A stretch of DNA of 5,293 nt, from assembly GCA_027035825.1 (NCBI GenBank), contig JALVTX010000231.1, positions 1 through 5,293 of the forward strand. Direction: 5' to 3'. The notes beneath the pieces are model-generated. The model was given only the letters and a program-made list of their open reading frames with translations. It made no database searches and had not been told where the DNA came from. Source of the stretch: Mariprofundaceae bacterium. GTDB taxonomy: Bacteria > Pseudomonadota > Zetaproteobacteria > Mariprofundales > Mariprofundaceae. Position 1 is the first letter of the stretch; the number at the start of each line of letters is the position of its first letter. A program made the translations under genes and the position numbers. This document shows, in pieces, positions 1-5,293 of this stretch.

Positions 1-1471
1 TCACCGCGAAGCCCTTGACCGGCCCGCTGCCGAACTGGAACAGCACGATGGCGGCGATCAGCGTCGTGATGTTGGCGTCCACGATGGTGGTGAAGGCCTT
101 GTCGTAGCCGCCGTCGATGGCCGCCAACGGCGTCTTGCCCAGGTGCAGCTCCTCGCGAATGCGCTCGAAGATGAGCACGTTCGCGTCCACGGCCATGCCG
201 ATGGTCAGCACGATGCCGGCCATGCCGGGCAATGTCAGCGTGGCGCCGATCATGCTCATCGCGGCCACGATGAGCAGCATGTTGAAGGCCAGCGCGAGAT
301 CGGCCACGAGGCCGAAGGCGCGGTAATAGATGGCCATGAACACCAGCACCAGGATGCCGCCGATGATGATGGAGTTCATGCCCTGCTCGACCGAGTCCTT
401 GCCGAGGCTCGGGCCGATGGAGCGCTCCTCCACCACCTTGACCGGCGCCGGCAGGGCCCCGGCGCGCAGCACGATGGCCAGGTCGTGCGCCTCCTGCGGC
501 GTGAAGCTGCCGGTGATCTGCGCCCGGCCGCCGGAGATGCGCTCGCGGATGACTGGCGCGGACTGCACCACGCCCTCGAGAATGATGGCGAAGCGCTCGC
601 CGACGTGCGCCTTGGTCAGCTTGTCGAACTTGCGAGCGCCCTTGCTGTTGAACTTGAGCGTCACTGCGTACTCGTTGAAGCGGGAATCAATCGAGACGCG
701 GGCGTCGGCCACTTCGCTGCCCGACAGCTCGGTGCGCCGCTTGAGCAGGTAGGGCTGGCGGAAGCTCTTGCCGCCGCGCTTGACCTCGGGGCCATACATG
801 ATGATGTCGCCGGGCGGAACCTGGCCGGCCAGCGCCTTTTGCAGGTCGCCCTTCTCGTCCACCAGCTTGAACTCCAGCTGCGCGGTGCGGCCGATCAGGC
901 TCTTGGCGCGGGCCGTGTCCTCGTAGCCAGGAATCTGCACCAGGATGCGGCGCGCGCCCTGCTTGACGATGACGGGCTCGGTCGTGCCCAGGGCGTCAAT
1001 GCGGGTGCGCACCACCTCGATGGCCTGATCCACCGCGAACTTGCGGATGTCCCGCGCCTCCTTCGGCTTCAGTTTCAGCTCGAAGCGCCCCTGGCCCTTG
1101 TCGGCAAGCGTGTAGCTGGGCAGTTCCTTCTCCAGCAGCTTGCGCGCCGCGTCGGCTTCCTCCGGCCGCTTGATGACGACAGTCAGCGTCTGGCCCTTGG
1201 CGTCCAGCTTGCGGTAGCGGATGCGCGCCTTGCGCAGCGCGTGGCGCACCGTGTCCACGTCCTCTTCCACCGAGCGTTCGACGGCCTTGTCCACGTCCAC
1301 GTCCAGCACCAGGTGCACGCCGCCCTTCAGGTCGAGGCCCAGGTTCAGCGGCTTGCTGAAGGCCGATGGCCACCACGCCGGCGGCGTCATCACGTTGGGC
1401 AGGCTGGCCATCGTCGAAACGACGAGGACGACCAGGATCAGCCAGAGTTTCCAGCGGGGGTAGGCGTGCAT
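1..1471 (-). CDS. secD: SecD, protein-export membrane subunit (3' end beyond window)
   Basis: SecD forms with SecF an inner-membrane RND-type complex that uses the proton gradient to help SecYEG-exported proteins complete translocation. The visible 490 codons begin at the ATG 1471-1469, preceded by an AAGGAT Shine-Dalgarno with 8-base spacing. The order fits the family: a first membrane helix at about residues 8-22, the DLKGG motif at 47-51, and a large periplasmic P1 region. The membrane domain follows, with helices at about 365-383, 388-408, 414-433 and 466-482. The signature GMAVDANVLIFERIREEL contains the conserved Asp at residue 429, associated with proton-driven function in this family. 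E. coli SecD is 615 residues, so roughly the last 125 are missing only because the window ends; no stop or frameshift is seen. secF would be expected next, outside the window. It is cotranscribed with yajC and tgt. Identification is very secure. Confidence 0.97.
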   Translation of the reverse strand, partial: MHAYPRWKLWLILVVLVVSTMASLPNVMTPPAWWPSAFSKPLNLGLDLKGGVHLVLDVDVDKAVERSVEEDVDTVRHALRKARIRYRKLDAKGQTLTVVIKRPEEADAARKLLEKELPSYTLADKGQGRFELKLKPKEARDIRKFAVDQAIEVVRTRIDALGTTEPVIVKQGARRILVQIPGYEDTARAKSLIGRTAQLEFKLVDEKGDLQKALAGQVPPGDIIMYGPEVKRGGKSFRQPYLLKRRTELSGSEVADARVSIDSRFNEYAVTLKFNSKGARKFDKLTKAHVGERFAIILEGVVQSAPVIRERISGGRAQITGSFTPQEAHDLAIVLRAGALPAPVKVVEERSIGPSLGKDSVEQGMNSIIIGGILVLVFMAIYYRAFGLVADLALAFNMLLIVAAMSMIGATLTLPGMAGIVLTIGMAVDANVLIFERIREELHLGKTPLAAIDGGYDKAFTTIVDANITTLIAAIVLFQFGSGPVKGFAV

Positions 1472-1479
1472 GGGGGTTT

Positions 1480-1485
1480 ATCCTT
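1480..1485 (-). promoter_or_regulatory. secD ribosome binding site
   Basis: AAGGAT on the minus strand lies 8 bases before the secD ATG, inside the 29-base gap after the yajC stop. It supports this start and shows secD has its own initiation signal rather than depending wholly on coupling to yajC. Confidence 0.7.
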
Positions 1486-1500
1486 GGGCTGGCGGTCGGG

Positions 1501-1853
1501 TCAGTCGGCGAGGCTGGCGATGGTGTCGCGCTTGACGGTGACGCGCACCTTGTCGGCGATCTCCACCTTCAGCGTGTCCTCGTCCACGTCCGTCACCTTG
1601 CCGATGATGCCGCCGGCGGTGACCACGCGGTCGCCCTTCTTCAGCTCGGAAATCATGGTCTGATGCGCCTTCATGCGCTTCTGCTGCGGGCGGATCAACA
1701 GGAAGTAGAAAATCAGGATGACCAGGATCAGCGGCACGAACGAGGCCAGGCCCTGCCCGGCCGGGGCGCCGCCCGCGGCCAGCGCGATCCGCGGCGCGGC
1801 AAGCCCGCCCAGCGCGCCCAGCATGAGGCGTGTCTTGCGAAGATGGTTGCGAT

Positions 1854-1857
<4 letters not shown>
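1501..1857 (-). CDS. yajC: YajC, SecDF-associated preprotein translocase subunit
   Basis: YajC is a small single-span inner-membrane protein that associates with SecD and SecF (SecDFYajC). The 118-residue product carries the family hallmark: a hydrophobic helix at about residues 40-55 running into IRPQQKR (55-61), then a soluble domain with KKGDRVVTAGGIIGKV (73-88) and VKRD near the C-terminus. The start is fixed by AGGAGA seven bases upstream and by the four-base ATGA overlap with the tgt stop, which implies translational coupling. E. coli YajC has 110 residues with a very short lead before the helix. Here the lead is about 39 residues and looks like a signal sequence: basic residues at 3-10, a hydrophobic stretch, then an ALA-A junction near residue 27. 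A later start at Met12 is possible but lacks comparable support. Family identification is secure; processing of the N-terminus is inference. Confidence 0.95.
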
Positions 1858-2987
<1,130 letters not shown>

Positions 2988-2995
2988 GGCGGCGC

Positions 2996-3023
2996 AGGAT
3001 GGCAGATGGCCGGCCCAAGGCAA
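2996..3023 (-). promoter_or_regulatory. Possible tgt operon promoter
   Basis: On the minus strand TTGCCT (3023-3018) and CATCCT (3001-2996) are separated by 16 bases. The -10 candidate ends only 8 bases before the tgt ATG, so transcription would begin at or next to the start codon. The hexamers are modest matches to the sigma-70 consensus in GC-rich DNA. The site is proposed because of its position and its similarity to the bases before gpmI. Confidence 0.3.
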
Positions 3024-3054
3024 GTCCGGGCGTCCATTGCCGCCGGATTCCCGC

Positions 3055-3083
3055 TTGCGCGGCGGCTGGAGGCGGGCTAAGGT
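3055..3083 (+). promoter_or_regulatory. Possible promoter for the small membrane protein gene
   Basis: TTGCGC (3055-3060) and TAAGGT (3078-3083) are 17 bases apart, giving a predicted start near 3090 and a leader of about 65 bases before the ATG at 3155. Each hexamer matches only half of the sigma-70 consensus, but the spacing is ideal. This falls inside the divergent tgt/small-ORF region, which has no other obvious plus-strand candidate. Confidence 0.3.
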
Positions 3084-3138
3084 GCGCCATGTGCACACCA
3101 TGGGTCGCGGGCGTTGGCCTGCCGGCCCGGATCAAATC

Positions 3139-3145
3139 GGGAGGG
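3139..3145 (+). promoter_or_regulatory. Ribosome binding site of the 35-residue ORF
   Basis: GGGAGGG lies nine bases before the ATG at 3155. It is the strongest Shine-Dalgarno in this intergenic region and is the main reason to take the small ORF as translated from this ATG rather than from the in-frame ATG at 2999 further upstream. Confidence 0.65.
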
Positions 3146-3154
3146 TTAACCAAC

Positions 3155-3262
3155 ATGCATGTTCAGACCTTTTTGTTCGCGTTCACTCTGTTCGTCGCCT
3201 TGGGCGTGGTGCTGTCGCTGGCGCTGTCCAGCATGGCCGATTCCTCGCGCCACTTCGACTGA
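3155..3262 (+). CDS. Small single-span membrane protein, function unknown
   Basis: This ORF encodes a predicted 35-residue protein that I do not recognise. It starts MHVQTFLFAFTLF, has one uninterrupted hydrophobic segment at about residues 5-25, and ends in a polar tail SSMADSSRHFD. That is the shape of a small inner-membrane protein or a membrane-anchored regulator. Support for it being real: a GGGAGGG Shine-Dalgarno nine bases upstream, codons that mostly end in G or C like the neighbours, and a strong terminator starting 43 bases after its stop. An in-frame ATG at 2999 would give 87 residues, but the added part is uncharacteristic, has no good ribosome site and would overlap the divergent tgt promoter region. 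It is divergent from tgt and upstream of gpmI, but the terminator separates it from gpmI. It could instead be a short leader peptide. No function can be inferred. Confidence 0.6.
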   Translation: MHVQTFLFAFTLFVALGVVLSLALSSMADSSRHFD

Positions 3263-3271
3263 CAGGTGAAC

Positions 3272-3290
3272 GCCGGCCTGCCTGGCCGGC
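3272..3290 (+). terminator. GC-rich hairpin after the small ORF, possible first terminator
   Basis: GCCGGCC (3272-3278) pairs perfectly with GGCCGGC (3284-3290) around a five-base loop. It starts ten bases after the small ORF stop and is followed by CTGTTTCGTT, only a weak T tract. It may be an inefficient terminator, or a 3'-end stabilising stem ahead of the stronger terminator downstream. Confidence 0.5.
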
Positions 3291-3305
3291 CTGTTTCGTT
3301 GGATG

Positions 3306-3331
3306 CCGGGCCCTTCGGGGCCCGGTTTTTT
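3306..3331 (+). terminator. Strong intrinsic (Rho-independent) terminator
   Basis: An eight-base perfect stem, CCGGGCCC (3306-3313) with GGGCCCGG (3318-3325), encloses a TTCG loop closed by C-G, the exceptionally stable cUUCGg tetraloop. Six T residues follow directly (3326-3331). This is a plus-strand terminator for the 35-residue ORF. There is no matching A-run on the left, so it is not bidirectional. It insulates gpmI from upstream transcription and implies gpmI has its own promoter in 3332-3429. Confidence 0.92.
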
Positions 3332-3357
3332 GTGGCCCCGGTTATTCGTGGCGGTCT

Positions 3358-3373
3358 AGACTCATGGCAGTCT
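3358..3373. repeat. Short inverted repeat upstream of gpmI
   Basis: AGACT (3358-3362) and AGTCT (3369-3373) form an inverted repeat with a six-base spacer, about 57 bases before the gpmI start. The half-sites are short, so this may be chance. It could be an operator, as it lies in the gap that must contain the gpmI promoter. Confidence 0.25.
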
Positions 3374-3415
3374 GAGCGGCGGGAATTGACGCATGCGGGG
3401 GCGCGGGCTTTGCGC

Positions 3416-3421
3416 TACCAT
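3416..3421 (+). promoter_or_regulatory. Possible gpmI -10 element
   Basis: TACCAT ends eight bases before the gpmI ATG, so a start at or within a few bases of the ATG is implied. No convincing -35 lies 16-18 bases upstream; a good TTGACG (3386-3391) is present but 24 bases away. The spacing and following bases (GCGCCGCG) closely mirror those before tgt. Weak evidence on its own. Confidence 0.25.
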
Positions 3422-3429
3422 GCGCCGCG

Positions 3430-5121
3430 ATGAATGAATCGCGCCTTCCATCCGACACGTCCGAATCTTCCGCCGCGCTGGCGCCCGTCATCCGCCATTT
3501 CGATGGCCGCCGTCCGGCGCTGCTCATCATCATGGACGGCTGGGGCATCGGCACGGGCGGCCCGGAGGACGCCATCGCCCAGGCGAACACGCCGGTATTC
3601 GACCGCCTGTGGCGCGACTTTCCCCACACGCAACTGCTGACGCATGGTCCCTACGTGGGCCTGAGCTCGGAGAAGGATCTCGGCGGTTCCGAGGTGGGCC
3701 ACCTGACGATGGGCGCGGGGCGCATCCTCGACCAGGGGCCGACGCGCATCACCAAGGCCATCGCCGACGGCAGTTTCTTCGAATCCCCGGTGTTGAACGA
3801 GATCATCGGGCACGTGCTGGAGCATGGCTCGACGCTGCACCTGCTGGGCCTGCTCTCGGACGGCAACGTGCATTCGCACATCGAGCATTTCCTGGCCGTG
3901 ATCCGCCATGCGGACGCGCGCGGCGTGGCGCGGCTCAGGCTGCATGCGCTCTTCGACGGCCGCGATGTCGGCATCCAGACGGCGCAGGACTACGTGGCTC
4001 GCGTCGAGGCGCTGTTCGCCGACATCAATGCCAGGGGAGGTCGCGACTACCGCATCGCTTCCGCCGGCGGGCGCGAGGTCATCACCATGGATCGCGACCA
4101 CGACTGGCGCAAGGTGCAAGCCGGCTGGGAAGCGCATGTGCATGGCCGCGCGCCGCACGCCTTTCGTTCGGCCATTCAAGGCATCGAGCACTTCCGCGCC
4201 GAAACGCCGGGACTCGTGGATCAGGACATGCCGCCCTTCGTGCTGGTGGATGACCATGGCGACCCCGTGGGGCCGATGCGGGATGGCGACGCGGTGCTGA
4301 TGATGAACTTCCGCGGCGACCGCGCCATCGAGATCACCGAGGCCTTCGAACTGGATGATTTCGACGGCTTTGACCGCGGCGAGCGGCCGGACGTGCTGTA
4401 TGCCGGCATGATGGTCTATGACGAGGATCGGAACCTGCCGCGCTTGCAGGTGATGGGGCCGACCGTGGTCGAGAACGCCTTCGGCGAGCGCATCCTCAGG
4501 GCCGGCATCCGCCAGTTCCGGCTGACGGAAACCCAGAAGTTCCCGCACGTCACCTTCTTTTTCAACGGCGGCCGACGCGAGCCGCTGGATCCGGCGATGG
4601 AGGACTACATCCTGATTCCGTCCGACAAGGGCGTGAGCTTCGCCGACGCGCCCGAGATGAAGGCGCCGGAGATCGCGGCCCGGGCCGTGGAGCTCATCGA
4701 GTCCGGCGAATACGGCTTTGGCCTCATCAACTTCGCCAACGCGGACATGGTGGGCCACTGCGGCAGGCTGGACGCCGCCGTGCGCGCCGTCGAGGCCGTG
4801 GACGCCGCCATCGGACGCATCGTGGCGGCGCTGGAGCGGGCCGGAGGAACCGCGCTCATCACCGCCGATCACGGCAATGCCGAGGAAATGCTGGTGCACA
4901 CCGACCACGGCGATGAGCCCTGCACGCGGCATTCCACCAATCCGGTGCCGTGCATCCTCTTTGATGCCGAATGGGACGGCGGCTACCATCTGCGCCAGCC
5001 CGGGCCGGACGACGACGTGCAGCGCACGCCCGGCCTGTCGCATCTGGCGGCCACGCTCTTCGTGATGCTGGGCATGGCGCCGCCGGCGGACATGAACCCG
5101 CCGCTGATCCAGACCGACTGA
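3430..5121 (+). CDS. gpmI: Cofactor-independent phosphoglycerate mutase, long plant-like type
   Basis: This enzyme interconverts 3- and 2-phosphoglycerate in glycolysis and gluconeogenesis, using metal ions and a phosphoserine intermediate. Recognisable sites include Asp36 in MDGWG, the phospho-acceptor Ser87 in GGSEVGH, NVHSH at 146-150, DGRD at 176-179 and Arg295/Arg298 in NFRGDR. Others are Lys370 before HVTFFFNGG, Asp439/His443 in ADMVGH, Asp480/His481 in ADHGNAE, and His501. All core catalytic and metal positions appear present. At 563 residues it exceeds the usual bacterial size (514 in E. coli). GREVITMDRD replaces GRYYAMDRD, and APHAF, VGPMRDGDAV and IPSDKGVSF resemble the plant/trypanosomatid subtype. 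About 25 residues before the first beta strand are unconserved. An in-frame TGA at 3373 and no other usable start codon fix the ATG at 3430, although it lacks a Shine-Dalgarno. A terminator upstream isolates it; a membrane-protein gene follows after 20 bases. Confidence 0.96.
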   Translation: MNESRLPSDTSESSAALAPVIRHFDGRRPALLIIMDGWGIGTGGPEDAIAQANTPVFDRLWRDFPHTQLLTHGPYVGLSSEKDLGGSEVGHLTMGAGRILDQGPTRITKAIADGSFFESPVLNEIIGHVLEHGSTLHLLGLLSDGNVHSHIEHFLAVIRHADARGVARLRLHALFDGRDVGIQTAQDYVARVEALFADINARGGRDYRIASAGGREVITMDRDHDWRKVQAGWEAHVHGRAPHAFRSAIQGIEHFRAETPGLVDQDMPPFVLVDDHGDPVGPMRDGDAVLMMNFRGDRAIEITEAFELDDFDGFDRGERPDVLYAGMMVYDEDRNLPRLQVMGPTVVENAFGERILRAGIRQFRLTETQKFPHVTFFFNGGRREPLDPAMEDYILIPSDKGVSFADAPEMKAPEIAARAVELIESGEYGFGLINFANADMVGHCGRLDAAVRAVEAVDAAIGRIVAALERAGGTALITADHGNAEEMLVHTDHGDEPCTRHSTNPVPCILFDAEWDGGYHLRQPGPDDDVQRTPGLSHLAATLFVMLGMAPPADMNPPLIQTD

Positions 5122-5127
5122 TTCACC

Positions 5128-5134
5128 GAGGGGG
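5128..5134 (+). promoter_or_regulatory. Ribosome binding site of the gene after gpmI
   Basis: GAGGGGG lies seven bases before the ATG at 5142, within the 20-base gap after the gpmI stop. It supports that start and a shared transcript with gpmI. Confidence 0.65.
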
Positions 5135-5141
5135 CACGACG

Positions 5142-5293
5142 ATGGCGACCGGCGTTTCCAACGCACTCGATCAACGGGGGCTGAAGACGCTCGTTTTCTG
5201 GGTCGCCTGGGCCGTCACCTCGCTGATGATCTTCCAGGGCCTGTACAACAAGGCCGGGCTGTGGGTGTACATCCGCGAGGATCAGACGCGCAT
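5142..5293 (+). CDS. N-terminal part of an unrecognised membrane protein (3' end beyond window)
   Basis: Fifty complete codons are visible before the window ends, with no stop. The product begins MATGVSNALDQRGLKTLVFW. A hydrophobic segment spans about residues 16-34, with basic residues Arg12 and Lys15 just before it, so the N-terminus is probably cytoplasmic. A short amphipathic stretch with Trp, Tyr and charged residues follows. The start is supported by GAGGGGG seven bases upstream. The gene lies 20 bases after gpmI on the same strand, so cotranscription is likely. In several gammaproteobacteria gpmI is followed by the murein hydrolase activator gene envC, whose product also begins with an exported or membrane segment, but I see no residues that would identify this as EnvC. 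Family unknown; that it is a real gene is fairly sure. Confidence 0.75.
   Translation, partial: MATGVSNALDQRGLKTLVFWVAWAVTSLMIFQGLYNKAGLWVYIREDQTR

Noticed and set aside
143..1663. 506-codon open frame on the plus strand opposite secD and yajC
   Set aside because: It is antisense to strongly conserved SecD and YajC. Its translation is low-complexity His/Ala/Arg/Asp-rich sequence, typical of the shadow of a high-GC gene.
3126..3141. Small stem (CCCG with CGGG) touching the ribosome site of the 35-residue ORF, considered as a riboswitch or attenuator
   Set aside because: The stem is only about six base pairs with a bulge and there is no recognisable aptamer; it is too weak to call.
2999..3262. 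87-residue version of the small plus-strand protein
   Set aside because: The added N-terminal part is Arg/Gly/Ala-rich with no ribosome site, while the internal ATG at 3155 has a strong one.
3415..5166. 583-codon open frame on the minus strand opposite gpmI
   Set aside because: Antisense shadow of gpmI: long only because GC-rich coding DNA lacks stops on the opposite strand. No recognisable domains, and it covers the whole real gene.

Overview
The window is GC-rich throughout, with strong G/C preference at third codon positions. It looks like ordinary chromosome of a high-GC Pseudomonadota bacterium, most likely a gammaproteobacterium. The main evidence is the tgt-yajC-secD order, which is classic for that group. 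I cannot name a genus from the sequence. I see no mobile element, CRISPR array, tRNA or rRNA.

Left half (1-2987, minus strand): a compact operon read right to left. It runs tgt (tRNA-guanine transglycosylase), yajC (SecDF-associated membrane subunit), then secD (protein-export membrane subunit, cut by the left edge after 490 codons). tgt and yajC share an ATGA stop/start overlap, and yajC and secD are 29 bases apart, each with its own Shine-Dalgarno. The operon therefore couples queuosine tRNA modification to the accessory Sec translocase proteins. queA, often found directly upstream of tgt, is not there.

Middle (2988-3429): a divergent intergenic region holding candidate promoters and a small plus-strand ORF at 3155-3262. 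That ORF encodes a 35-residue protein that is mostly one hydrophobic segment, has a good Shine-Dalgarno, and is followed by a GC-rich hairpin and then a textbook intrinsic terminator with a UUCG loop. It looks like a self-contained one-gene transcription unit whose function I do not recognise.

Right part (3430-5293, plus strand): gpmI, a cofactor-independent phosphoglycerate mutase of glycolysis/gluconeogenesis. At 563 residues it is longer than the roughly 510-residue enzymes of E. coli and Bacillus type, and its central motifs resemble the plant/trypanosomatid subtype. It is followed 20 bases later by the start of an unrecognised membrane protein gene, truncated by the window edge.

The points most worth a second look are the small membrane protein with its own terminator, the plant-like GpmI, and the parallel leader arrangement at tgt and gpmI, which suggests leaderless mRNAs. 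Nothing here amounts to a clearly new multi-gene system.
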